From Paramacrobiotus metropolitanus (lineage: Eukaryota > Tardigrada > Eutardigrada > Parachela > Macrobiotidae): a stretch of 64,000 nt of DNA. Positions within the stretch are counted from its first letter, which is position 1. Each line of letters starts with the position of its first letter. The position numbers and the translations under genes were made by a program. The DNA is taken from positions 372,001 through 436,000 of the forward strand of contig NW_026570317.1 of NCBI RefSeq assembly GCF_019649055.1. Direction: 5' to 3'. Below the pieces are notes generated by a model that saw only the letters and a list, made by a program, of their open reading frames with translations, was not told the DNA's origin and made no database searches. This document shows, one piece after another, positions 45,310 to 57,788 of this stretch.

Positions 45310-45932
45310 CGGTTTCCCTGTACGGCTGTTGGCGCTTGCTGAGCGGTGAACAGAAACTGCTGTCAAAATGCGTATTTTAAAAGGGTGTCGCCACAACGTG
45401 CAGCCGTTCGGTCGGCGGTCAGCTGGTTGGTTTTACTGGGATCTGTTCGCCACAGTTAAATTATTTGAAAAATTATTCATAAATCTGCATAATTATGGAT
45501 CCCGCTTTACCAACCGAATTATTGATTTCTGAAATTTAATTTTAATAAATACCATTATTATTTTATATTTAAATCATAAACATTCATTTATGAAGTGAAG
45601 AAACGGCGTCTTGAATGAACATGGTCCGTGCAGCTTTCAATACGGCGCAGGATCTCTAATTTCCTGTATCGTCCTCATTCACGCTTGTTTTCGAATGCGT
45701 TGCATCTGGCTGTGCTTTGGCAGTGTGCAAAATCTCAGTTTTATTTTCTCCTCAGCCGCAGTGCGTAGAAGTTCTCTGCATCGTTCGTTAATCAACTTAA
45801 TCTTAACAGTTAATTGTCAGGCTCAGTTAACAATCGGTTACAAAATATTTTGACCTTCGTTCCACTACGAGTTTAATTTATTTTAATCCCTGGGTAATTC
45901 TTAACGTTCTCCCCGTTAGATTGAACGCCAAA
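45310..45932. other. Spacer and HMGB 5' region
   Basis: AT-rich; it presumably contains the 3' UTR of the basic protein gene and the promoter and 5' UTR of HMGB. An AATAAA occurs at 45545. No clear TATA box was seen. Confidence 0.4.
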
Positions 45933-48058
45933 ATGGTGCGCAAAGCGTCAGACAGTGGGAAGCCCCGCGGAAAGATGTCCGCCTACGCATTCTTCCTCCA
46001 GACCTACCGCGACGAGCTGAAGCAGAGAAATCCCAATGAGTCGGTGAATTTTGCGGAATTCTCCAAAAAATGCGCGGAAAAATGGAAGGTAAGATTCGTC
46101 TTATTCTGGCGGAGAACGCCTGAAAATAATCAGAAATAAAAACCTGTTTTGCGGATAATTGCGACGGTCGTTGTATCATCCCTGTACGGTGTTGTAGTAT
46201 GGTAATGGCAGTACATCGAGAAGTGTTGATTTGCGCCTAGTTGTTTGAAAGCTTATTTTCGAGAGATTTTCCAATTGTTTTTGCGGTTGTTTAGAATATG
46301 TCGGAGGTTCAGAAGAAGCGCTACAACGATATGGCCGCCAGTGACAAACTGCGTTACACCAAAGAAATGGCCAACTACAAGCCACCTCCCGGCGAACGCG
46401 GTGGAAAGCGCAAGCGCGGAAAGAAGGATCCCAATGCGCCGAAGCGGGCTCTGTAAGTCAGCGCCAACGGCGAAAATTCCATAATTTTTTTTAAATTTAT
46501 CATTCCTTGTTTCCTTTTTCTCTTTTCCTTAAGTTTTTTCTTGCACGTTTTCGACTAAAATGATTTAATCAATAAAATTAATGGCGATTTTTGCGGGAAA
46601 ATTCCTCTGTATTTTCTCAAATTATACTTCTTACCGTTCATTTCTTTTTTGACAGCTTCTATTTTGCAACCAGCTATGAACTAATAACTTTATTTAAATT
46701 TTTACAACAGGATTTTATTCGGCTGAATTTTATGGAAATTTTGTGGTGAATTATTGTCGTTTAAATTTGCGGAGTTTTCCATTTTTCTTGTATTTTTGCG
46801 CAGGTCGGCGTTCTTCTGGTTCTGCAATGACGAGCGCCCGGCCGTGAAGCTGGCGCTGAACAACACCAACCAGGTCAGCATCATCGCCAAGGAGCTGGCG
46901 CGTCGCTGGGGTCTGATGCGGCCGGAGCAGCGCTCGCGCTACGAAGCCCTGGCGCAGAAGGACAAGGAGCGCTACGAGAAGGTACGCCGCACAAAATCAT
47001 TCTCCCTTTATTGGCATTTAATTGATTTTTATCTATGTCAAGTTGAATAATAATTTTCTGATTATCTGTAACTATTTTAACCGTTTGTTGTGATTATATT
47101 CGTATTCGATAAGCAGAATATTCTATGAATTACGTAATTTTACTGATGGGAAATAATTAATAATAAATAATTTAGAATATTCTCCTGGTAGTTACTAGCA
47201 GGCAGGCTGAGGCAGCATGACTGCATTCAGTTTGGTTTACGAGATTAATAACGTTTTATTTGGTAGTTTGAATTGGTGTTGTATAATTTCTTCTATTTTT
47301 TTCAGCTATTCACTTGAAAAGCAATTTCTCGTAAATTCGTAATTCAGATTAATACGAGATTAAAAATAAATTAGAACTATAAACGGTAGTAATTAATACT
47401 GATTAAAATGCTGATGGTAAATCTTGTAAATTTCCCAATAAAATTCAGTAGCATTGAAAGCTGAATTAAAAACTTCAGTTAGCCATAGGTAAATGAAAAA
47501 GCCTAAATGATTAAATGGAATTTCGGAGAATTATTTCCAGGTGAACTACAAACGATTTAAAATTGTATTACCGAGATTTATAAATATTCTTCTATAAGAT
47601 ACTGGTAAATTCATAACATTCATTTGAAAAGCAGGAATTAATTAAAAACATGTACAGTGTACACAAATAAATGTGCAAAAAATTAACCGAATTATAAAAA
47701 AATTAATAAATTCCAAAATAATTCAAAATAAAATTTTAAATGAATATTTGTGTAGAAAACAAAGCGTACATTTCAGAAATATTGCTTATAAATTCGTCGT
47801 AGATTAAATTCAGTAACAATTATAACCGAATTAGATGATTTATAATCTTCTAAATTAATTTTAGAATAACCTCAAAAAATAAATAAAATTGAAGACAAAT
47901 TGTTTGCGTAGGAAAACAAAGCGTACAAGCAGCGGATGGGTCTGCCCCTGGGGCCCAAACGCGGGCCGGCCGCCGTGGCGCAGACCAGTGCGATGGTGCA
48001 GCAGCCCATGGAGGATGACGACGATGAGGACGATGAAGATGACGAGGACGACGAGTAG
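45933..48058 (+). CDS. HMGB: High mobility group B protein (two HMG boxes, acidic tail)
   Basis: Exons are 45933-46088, 46295-46452, 46804-46981 and 47912-48058, GT-AG with matching phases, total 639 nt (212 residues). HMG box A covers residues about 8-80 ([20 protein letters not shown], then [20 protein letters not shown] and [15 protein letters not shown]). A basic linker follows ([20 protein letters not shown]), then box B ([44 protein letters not shown]). The C-terminus has 14 or so Asp/Glu residues. HMGB proteins bend DNA without sequence specificity and loosen nucleosomes in the nucleus. I chose ATG 45933 because [18 protein letters not shown] is typical. The 930-nt third intron is AT-rich. 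Confidence 0.95.
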
Positions 48059-48419
48059 ACTGGACGTTAACCGAAGCGGAGCAGCACACACAGACAGCAG
48101 TATATTGGCACTGTGTTCCATATCGTAACGACGCCCGTGGTTTCCCCCCAAAAACATTAATCCCTTTATTCCTGTTATTTTATTGTATAGTTGCGAAACG
48201 GCCCGAGCTCCCGCCTCGCGGGGCGGTAGACAGTGGCGACGAACAATTGTTGCTTTTTAGCTGTTGGATCTCGTGGAGACGAATTATGTTATGTTGTTTC
48301 CAGTGGCAGAGTGAGGCTGCGTTGACATAGCGTGGAGTACTGTATTATTGGGTATTATAGTGGCATCGAGTATAATTCGAAGGTTTAATTCGTGGCGGTA
48401 TTTTTAGAGGCATTTTGCG

Positions 48420-50300
48420 CGCGGGTCTCTGTCCATATCATTTGTTGAATAAATTCCGAAATTCGAATGCTTTAAGAATTTCTCCTGGATATTGTAAGAA
48501 AAATTCAGTAGTAATTCTCTAAAAATCAAAATTTGTTAGGAGACAATTTTCCCAATGAAAACTTAATTACTGCTTTTTGGTAAATAACGATAATATGAGT
48601 TTTATTCGGAAATTAATTAAATGCGGTATTTCTAAAAGCATTTGGCGTCTCTGAATAAATTTCGAAATACGAATGTAATGCTGCACAAATTCCTGTACAT
48701 GCTACCGTAAGCATTTTCTATAATTATTAATTAATTATATTTTAGAATTATGTCTTAAAAGTATAACTGATTTGGGCAAATTTACCACTGAAAAAATTAA
48801 TGGTCGTTTTCAAATTTAATGGATAACTTATTACCATAAATTAAATAATTTCCTTAACGATTTTAAAAAAATTCCAGTTTATTACAAGTAGGATACAAAT
48901 TTACAATTGAAAACATTAATTGCCGTTTTTAAATTACTTTGATAATAATATTGCCATAAACGGATAATAGCAACTAATTTTTATTGTCATTATTCCATTT
49001 TTCAAGAGGCCAATTCGCTAATGAAATTTAATTACTCTGCAGCTTTTCGCATAAATTAAGGTAGCGCGGGTAAACAGTAATTCCATGTTTATTTCGTGGC
49101 GGTATTTTAAGAAGCATTTGCGCGGGTCTCTGTCCATATCAATAAATTTTGTTGAATAAATTCCGAAATATGACAGTAATGCTTCACGAATTTCTGCTGA
49201 ATATTGTAAGAATATTTCAGTAATAAATCTTAAAAATCAAAATTTATTAGGAGATAATTTTTCCAATACAGAATTAGTTACAGCTTTTATGTAAGTTACG
49301 ATAACAGGAGTATTATTCGGAATTTATTTCATGAAGGTATTTTTGCAAGCATTCGGGTCGCGGATCTTTTTCCGTATCGGTTGTTGAAATAATTCGGAAA
49401 TGCGAATGTAACATGTGAAGGCCGATAGCTCCGCCTTCATGATTGGCCATTCGCCATTGTGTTTTGCTGTTCTGGGGATTTCCATCCCACACATTGCTGC
49501 TGTTTTGACGGACCTACAGCACAGCTGCGCTGGCTGTAGGATCCGATCTCATTAGTCTGGTGTTGCTGCGCCACGGTGCGCGAGTTAGATTTCGGCATTA
49601 AAGCCTCAATCCGGGTTCGCCGCTGTTTCGCCGTCGAAGGTACGTGGGCGCCCATAAGGCCCCACGTAACAAACACTCCTCAGATTTCTACCGAATAATA
49701 TTATAAGGATATTTCCCAAAATTTAAATTTATATTGAGGCAAATTTATCAATGAAATATATTCGCTTGCCGAGCCGTGTTTCCAGTACGTAATTTATTAG
49801 TTATATAATAAATTTAAAAAAAGTATTTCTGTCACAGTTCTCTAAAATCGGATTCTTTAGGAGGCAAATCTACCAATGGAAGACGGAAGTTTAATTACGG
49901 TTTTTAGGTTATTATGATTATTGGGTACCAATGTACCGTTAATAAATATATTTCTGTAACAATTCTGCAAAAATCATGTTTTTTTTTAGTTAGGAGGTAA
50001 ACTTACCAATGAAAAATTCAGTTATCGTTCAATTATCAGTTTAGATTTTTAGGATAATTTATTACGATAAACCAAAAATACTTCTGCCAGAATTCTTTAA
50101 AAATTAAATTTATTAATTATTGGGAGGCAAATTTACAAATGAAAATTAATTGCGCTTTTTAAACTGTTACAAAATAAATATCAGGACGATAAATCAAAAA
50201 TGGCAGCTAGCGTACGGGCATTTGGAGCGCGGAAAATACTGTCCATACATACTCCATATTATTTGTTGACTAAATTCCAAATTACGAATGTACATAGGCG
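48420..50300. repeat. Degenerate tandem repeat array downstream of HMGB
   Basis: Words related to TTAGGAGGCAAATTTACCAATG, AAAATTAATT recur at about 48538, 48773, 48893, 49006, 49248, 49732, 49860, 49993 and 50122, often 115-130 bases apart. A second word, GTCTCTGTCCATATCA then GTTGAATAAATTCCGAAAT, recurs at about 48426, 49124, 49370 and, further diverged, 48645 and 50240. Together they suggest an old satellite-like array. The HMGB polyadenylation signal (about 48448) seems to lie inside its first unit. Confidence 0.6.
49414..49665. mobile_element. 252-bp GC-rich insertion flanked by GTAACA duplication
   Basis: The AT-rich array is interrupted by GC-rich sequence starting TGTGAAGGCCGATAGC and ending GGCCCCAC. 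GTAACA is on both sides (49408-49413 and 49666-49671). Internal short inverted repeats are present (CTACAGC...GCTGTAG, CGTGGGCGCC...GGCCCCACG). It could be a solo LTR, a SINE or a MITE; no ORF or terminal repeat decides. Confidence 0.65.
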
Positions 50301-53300
50301 CCAGTGTTCTAACGCCGCATAAATTCTTATTAAATGTACGTTTACAAGAATATTTCTAAATTATTTCCTAAAGAAAAAGTTACAAATTAAAATTGTATTG
50401 AAAAATTAAAAATGTATTTAAAAATTATCAATTTTTTTAAAAGTTAATTATTAAATATATTAAAAATTAATTAAATTTATTTAAAAATAAAAACTGTATT
50501 TAGTAGCTATAAATTAAAAAACTGTAAAGTTAAACGAACTCTGGATGTTATAAAATGTAGCTTTTTCGCTTGCTCTCGCTGGTTTTCTTACTGACAACTG
50601 TTTAATCCGGTTTCATCAATAAAGCAATTGCCATTTGATAGCCAAATTAAAATTGTATTTACGTGCCAATAAAAAAAGCAATGATTTTAAAATATTTCAA
50701 CAACCATTATCATTTGTTTATAATATTGTACTAGATGTGTACCGGGCGTTTTATGCGGTCGTACACATTCTAAAATTTCTAATAATAATTTTTTCGTTTT
50801 TCGTTAGCGTTTTTTCGTTTTTCGTTTCATTTTACCGGTCCTGCTTGCACAAGTAATCATTGCCCGGCAGTTGCGCCCGCGCGTAAAGAATTATTATTAC
50901 AGTTACGATACAAAAATGCAGCTTGGCTCAGCACGAAACATCTTGTTGCGCAAGCGGTATTTGCTACTGATTTATTACAACAAAAATCGGCAAAATTTCT
51001 TGCTAATTTTAGAACGGCTACTGAAAATGTCATTTATTGGTAAAAAGGATTGGGAATTTTACTGACAATGAAGCTACATTATTCAGATTCAACCCATCCA
51101 CAGTCCAACATTTGGAGGGGCCACTACGCTACGATTACTCTGCACTCTTACGCACTTTCTCAGCCGTTAACGGAGTTTTACGAGCAAGCGGCATAAGCAA
51201 TTAAAACATAATCAAGTAAGCCAATTTTCTCGTATAACGGTATAATCAATTAAAATTGTGTATGCGATGACTCCTTGTTAGAGATTATTTAATTGCAGTT
51301 GCTAATTTTTGTTTGTTACTGCATTTTCTTAAGAAGCCGTTTTATTTTTTGCTTATAAAAAGAGTTGAGTTTCAATTTTAGCTAACACGAAATCGCTATC
51401 TCCGAAATCCGATATCGGTGAGTACTGTTTCAAGTTGCTTGTCAGCCGAGAAAATAATTTTTTCTTAAATTCGCATAATTACAGTAATCATCGTTATTTT
51501 TTTTAAATAACGATAATAATTATAATGTTGATCGATGATATAGTTCGTACATGATTTCATGGATTAACTAGTAGGCTGATTTTATTTCAGTAATTTTCAT
51601 CAGAAATTAATTAAGAAAAAGATGATTTACAGTAATATTAACGTTAACTGAGGAAAAGATGTTAATTTTATAAATTAATGTTCCCTGTTCGGTGTTTCAT
51701 AAATGCCGGTAAAACTTGAGTTGACAGTTGGCAGTTTTATTACACCGATTTCATAATACCTCACAGGTACTCACCACTGTCCTCCGTCAGGATAAAATGC
51801 AAGACGAAGTAAATCGAACAGATTTCACTGCTTAATTCTACGCCGGAAATAGCGCGCACCGTGTACCATAAACAATTTGGCTAGCGGCGAGATATGACCT
51901 TATATTATTTCGCGAAGACTGAAGAGCATCTGAATATCGCAGGTTTGGTGGTAAACATCGCGACACCTCCACAATAAGCAGACAGTGCCCTTATTAATAT
52001 CTGCGAAAAAAGCGCTAGACAAGAAATTTTCGTGTGAAAATTGCACTTCAAAATTTTCTGTGCAAGAATGTGATAAATCAACTTCCAGGTTCGATTGAAC
52101 GGCGAACATTTATGGCGCGAGTTCTATTCAAAATGTGTCAGATCGTTTAAGTAATTTCGGGGGCGCGAGGTTGTTATTGCCAAACTTTTATTCACACTAC
52201 TTGCGCACAAAATCTGGAAATGCGAACTGTTTTCCTCACTGCGACTTTGAATTATGACGTCTATATTTAATACCTTATTTATATTATACTGCTTTGTACA
52301 GATGTTTGTTGTTATATTATTTTGCTGTAATAATTATATTCTCCATTACTTTTTTCATAGGTAATACAAAATACTTAAATTAATATTGTAGCCTACTGTA
52401 TTTTCAGTTTATCAGAACAAGCGTTTTTTTTATAATTTCGTGACCAGTGGTCCATTACCAGATATTTTTAAAATTAGATGCGCTCCGTATATGTTGTAGA
52501 AAGTACGCAATTCAGGTTACCGTTGTCTATAATTTTAATGTTATTGCATTACACACTGACACTGTTACTCGCAATTATTTCCAGTATGTAACAAATGAAT
52601 TGCGGTTGCGGAGATCTATTAACCATGAAGAACTGATTGTACGTTTTCGAAAACCTTCACTTCAGATGTACATACTTGAATGAATATGCCGGTATTTTCT
52701 TATTTCTGCATTTGCTATGTTTTTTGTATACAGTATGCGCAACTCAGCGCAAGTACTTATTTAATACGAGTAGTACTGTATTTAATTGTCTCTGCATATC
52801 GCAAGTAGTAAGACTCAAAGTAGCTGCACAGGCAACAGTGACGCACTGGCGATAGAATCCCGCGCGAAGTTCGTAGTGCAACGGCATTAATGCGGAAACG
52901 TGACCAATCGATGTCATACCATCATGTTATGACCATATGTATGTACTGGTTTTCATAAATTTAAATAACCGTCAGATCAGACTCGTCCTTTCTTATATGA
53001 AAATTTTTAGTGTGACGGCACATGCTCTTTTTGCTCCAATTACGATAACTGCATGAGGCCATATACACAGCCTAATAAAAATATTTTTAATTTTTTCCTT
53101 GTCGGTATATTTGATGCGCGCGTCGCATGGTCGATCTACTGATTCCATTTAATTAATTAATACACAGCGTACACGAAAAAGCGCTACCAGTGCGCTTACG
53201 GCAAAGTAAAACATATGACGTAAGTACTTTATACAACCGCATGTAAGGAAGACAATTAGTAATTGCGTAGCGTAGAAACATATGCAGTAGCCGGTTAATT

Positions 53301-53450
53301 AAGCGCCGAAATTGAACTGAAAGGATCTTTTTGTAGTTATTGCTGTGGTGTATAAAAATAAATTCAAATCGACTAGTCAAAGCGGTTGATTAAGCAAAAT
53401 GTGAATACTAGAAAAAAAGTAGATTATTATGGCGAATTAATTCACGGAGG
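50301..53450. other. AT-rich non-coding stretch
   Basis: Only short ORFs without domains are present (for example 50635-50856, hydrophobic, and 52447-52683). I see no reliable gene here. Confidence 0.4.
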
Positions 53451-55053
53451 TCACCAGACAACCGGTCGGTTCCATTTCTCATGGAATTCCTGTTCGGCCG
53501 CCAGACTGTACATGGAGCGTTCCACCGGCGACAGGGGCGGTCGTTCCGGGGTGTACTTGTACTGGATAATGTCGGTTTTCTTCGGGGATGTACCGAAATT
53601 TTCTTCCGGCAGGATGGGAATGATCGGAATAACCGGGACACGGGCCTCTTCTTTGGCCGGGTGTGACGCGGTGCCGGTGAAGTATGAGGAGCGGCGCGCT
53701 AACGGGCTCCATGAACCGGCCGGCTTCTTTTTCTCCTTACGCACTTCCGATCTGCAATAGTATAATAATTTTAATCAGAGAAACAAACAAACCGCTTACA
53801 ATTTTTAAAGGTACCAATAAGCTTTTTTAATTAAATGAGATACAATAATGATTGGGAATGTACTATAATAAAAATCTAATTTTTTAAAATTAATTCTAGT
53901 TTCCATCCGGCCTAATTCTGTGGGCGTTTTCGTAGTATTACTATTTTCTAATAAATGATTTGCTTTCGTCGAAGAACAAATGTTTGGTCTTCTTGAACAC
54001 GAAATATGTATACCGCAGCATGAATTAATTTTCACTACCTTTGAATAACAAAATTCTTTTAATACTGTATTTCTATGACCGATTTTGAACATGTCAATCA
54101 CGGTCGACAATATCATGATTGTCAGGCTGTGATATCACCAAGTGACAAACCAGAGACCTCTGACAAAAGCTTGGTGACCAGCAGAAAAATACGTTTGTGG
54201 AACGAAATAAGCATCGCGTGACTCGATTCGGAAGAAGCTGAGTAAATTTTAAGAAATTGATACAAAAATGATTCAGTATGATCGATCATACAGGATAAAA
54301 AAAACGTAACGATTTAAGGGTTATTGTGAATAACACGTATCACGTGTCACCAAACGTACGAAAAAAAGTGCTGAAAAAAACTGTCATTGATACAAAAACT
54401 TTTAATTGGGTGAGCAAGAACGTTGTTATGAGCACCAACGTGATTAATCCGGCACATGTGATTACTCAACCACTTGCTACAATATCAAATGGCGTTTTTA
54501 ATTGGGAAACACCGGTCCGTCAGTAATTTTTGTTCCTCAGTTTTAAATGTTTATGTGTGACTAGCTGTTTAATTATGACAGCCAATCCACGGACCGCGGA
54601 TATGAATACCGCAGTCACTATAGTAAGCGCTTAATAAAATCATGGAGTATGAAAGTTGAGGAAAATTTTACTACGAGGAAAATTCAGAAAATTTTACTCG
54701 TACATAAAAATCAAAGCCGAATTTATAAAAAAAACACGTTATTCGGTTTAAAGAGAATGATAGAATATTCTTATACATATGTATATAGGATAATTAATTG
54801 CACAATTTATATCTGTACCAGTAAACGAAGCACGTACGAAGCAGAATAAAATATACTGCCAAATGATAACAGCATTTACTCGTACTAAAAATTTTTTTTT
54901 AATATAGCAGCATAATTTTTTTATTTGTACATACGTGTTGTATTCGGATTCGCTGGAGGACGATGATCGCAGCGACTGGCGTTCACTGAGCACCGGCGGA
55001 AAGCACTGACCGACACCGCCCGCCAAATCCACACATCCGCCAAATAAATCCAT
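53451..55053 (-). CDS. Two-exon gene of unknown function
   Basis: On the minus strand, exon 1 is 55053-54935 (starting MDLFGGCVDLAGGVGQCFPP, with a Ser/Glu-rich SSSSSESEYN end) and exon 2 is 53751-53451. The donor GTATGT and acceptor TTGCAG join in phase, giving 139 residues. Exon 2 is Pro-rich (VPVIPIIPILPEENFGTSPK) and ends YTPERPPLSPVERSMYSLAA, EQEFHEKWNRPVVW. It is clearly GC-richer than its surroundings. The conserved-looking C-terminus with LSPVERSMYSL suggests a short interaction motif protein. I do not recognise the family. No signal peptide or membrane segment is seen. Confidence 0.62.
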
Positions 55054-56415
55054 TATTTTATTCGATTTCGTGTAGAAGGCAGTAATTACAACTTAAGGTC
55101 CGCAACAATGCACAACGTATCTTCCTGTAAAATTCTTCAAAAGCGAGATGCAAAAATTAATATTCTAATATATATCAAACGACCTCAAGTAAACGATTAA
55201 GTAAACGCAATGCAGCACAGAATTTGAGAAAGCGTATAACTGCAGGTTTATTTACGAAAAGCGTGTCATATCGCTGTTGTTTATATACAACCATTTATAT
55301 AGCTTTTTTGGTGGATGCCCGCGGGGCATAGTCATGCGCGAGGATAGTGGTAAGAACGTGTGATTTATGCCGAAACGTCCGTAAACCAAAGAAACACAAG
55401 GTTTGTACGAAAATATCACCGAAGCCGCTTTATGCATCTCGGAGTAAACACACGCCTTTCTCAACATTGCATTTCTAATTTCTCCATGTTCTGACACGAT
55501 ACAGCCATAATTATACCGCGAACAAATTAACGCTTAAGCATTTTTGTGCAGGAAAGCGCGGTGTTCTTGTTAAATCGAATTTGCTTTGCACCACTAGGAA
55601 TAACGTGATTGTACCTTAATTTTCAGTGCTGTAAAATTGTACAGGAGTTTATTTTCGTTAGCGTTACTGTGAAAGATAGACAAATGTTTATTTTAATGGG
55701 TTTAAAAGTTTATTTTGCAAGTTCCCATAAATGTGAGAATTTCCCCGGTCAACGCACACACACAGTAACTGGCGCCTGGCGGAGACAAAATAATGTTTCA
55801 AAAAAATGAATTTGAATAAATAAAATAATTACTTTGTAAAAATTTATTTAGTAAAGTAAAAAATTAGATTAAATTATTATTAATAGTCAAATAATTTTAA
55901 TGATCAATATACAAAAAAGAAAAATGTAATAATTGTTGATAGTCTGTCTTATGTTTGTGGAGGTCTTCTGCATTTTTTCTTATAAGTTTAACCAGATTGA
56001 TCACAGGCGGCGTCAAAGATCGAGTTTATGGCGCCTCTGCGACTGCGACTGCAAGATTTACGAATCGAAACAGCCAAATCTGACCCCGAGAATGATCTAC
56101 CGGCTGGGTGCAGGTGATGTTGTTCCCAGAAGCGGTTTCGGCTAATTTTATTGGATAATGGGCACCAATTAACAAGCAATTAGTGGCAGTACCGACTGCG
56201 TAATTCTGGAGTTACTAGTAACAATTTGATTCATTCAGAATTTTGCACGAAGGATTGTCTTATCTTTCCGAAGAATCAATTAGCTCATATGACCGGTTAT
56301 TTTGATCTACGACTTACACGAGAATATACAGATATACTGTACTCGTATATATAATTATTATGTGGTGTAGTTAATACAGAAGTACTGAAGTACTTAACTG
56401 TACTGTCTGTACATG
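55054..56415. other. Spacer
   Basis: Minus-strand ORF 55497-55252 (81 codons) ends directly at an AATAAA-like sequence but shows no domain. Nothing else is supported. Confidence 0.35.
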
Positions 56416-56537
56416 TTTTCTCAATCAGAAATAATGAATCACAGTAACTTTCTGCTAATTTCTGCAGCACACTAACACAGTTATACTGCAGAAATTAGCA
56501 GAACGTAAATGTGATTCATTATTTCTGATTAAGAAAA
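56416..56537. repeat. Foldback repeat, about 50-bp arms
   Basis: TTTTCTCAATCAGAAATAAT and onward (56416-56466) is mirrored by 56486-56537 with few mismatches around a 20-base loop. It is a MITE-like hairpin without ORF. Confidence 0.8.
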
Positions 56538-57263
56538 TTGGTAATGTTAACTAATTTTGAGCTTTGAAATGAAATTAACCGGAATCTGTATAAACGCGCA
56601 AATACTGACCCTGTCTATTAACGTGTTGCACAAATAAGTTGTGTACGTACGTATACTAACGTATACAGCATAGCTATTATATTTTGTAACAGCAGCCGCG
56701 CGGTTCTGCTACTGTTATAGGTGTGAAGGCTGGCACGGTTGGCAGCGGTGCTGACCGGAAGTTGACTACCCTTTATATACTGGTGACCATGGGGATGCGC
56801 TGACATCCAGCTCAAGGTCATTGCAAGAGTTTATTAACTAGAATCTGTACGTGTAGCAAAATTAAGCGGCGCGTGCAAGAAAGTCTGTTGAGCAAGAGGA
56901 GCATAAGCAGAGAGAAACAAGCGCGGAAGTCACGGAGCAAGATATCGGGAGAAAGAATAAGTTAACAAGTTCAGAGCAGGCTGCAGCAAGAATAATTTCA
57001 AGATGATCCTGACCGTGATCGAGATGTGGTCGGTAAAATAAAAAAAAATTTGGATCCGACGCTCCATAACACACTAGCCAGTTAACAGCAAAGCAAGGTA
57101 CTCGTAATTAACAGTTTAATTTCGCACCCCTACTGGTGGTAAAATATAATCTAATCTCCAGAGCAGTGTCACAATATTAATTTTATATTATAAATTAATA
57201 AGGTACTGGTACTAGACTTCATGTTCGGTACGAGTTCGTACCTTGTAATAATGCACAACACAA
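56538..57263. other. Spacer
   Basis: No gene is recognised. About 56860-57060 is purine-rich (GAAAGTCTGTTGAGCAAGAG and similar), but I see no domain in any frame. Confidence 0.35.
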
Positions 57264-57452
<189 letters not shown>

Positions 57453-57595
57453 AGGAAAAGATCTATATTACAACGGAAAACCCCGTACGATCCTGCTACC
57501 AATAACCAAAAAAGAAAACGAAAAACCGCTAATGCCATTCGATTCGGCATGTCTGGAAACTGTGTCACATGCATTTAGATTTAAAAAAAAATCTT

Positions 57596-57629
57596 CCGGT
57601 ATCGATACCGACATCCGTATCGATACCGG
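57596..57629. repeat. Paired palindromes CCGGTATCGATACCG / CCGTATCGATACCGG
   Basis: Two copies of the near-palindrome TATCGATA sit 4 bases apart and form an overall inverted repeat, 160 bases before the Helitron start codon. They could be a binding site or an element border. Confidence 0.5.
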
Positions 57630-57788
57630 CATCCGCTCAACAGGAAGTTCAAGGTGACCTTGAATAAAACCATTAAAAATACTGGTATATCACAAGTTGC
57701 TTAGAACTACAAAGAAAATAATAATAAACCTAATAATAATTTTCAAGTTCACACGGTTCTGCCGGTTTTTGGTAACAGCGTTAATGAA

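Noticed and set aside
44878-45396. 172-codon minus-strand ORF opposite the basic protein
   Set aside because: It is the antisense shadow of a Lys-rich coding sequence and has no domain of its own.
53386-53760. 124-codon plus-strand ORF
   Set aside because: It is the antisense of exon 2 of the minus-strand gene, whose splice phases support the minus strand.
54326-54526. 66-codon ORF with two FNW motifs
   Set aside because: Too short and without a family match; composition is like the surrounding non-coding DNA.
55252-55497. 81-codon minus-strand ORF ending at an AATAAA-like sequence
   Set aside because: No motif, no paralogue and no splice partner; the polyadenylation-like sequence overlaps the stop and may be chance.
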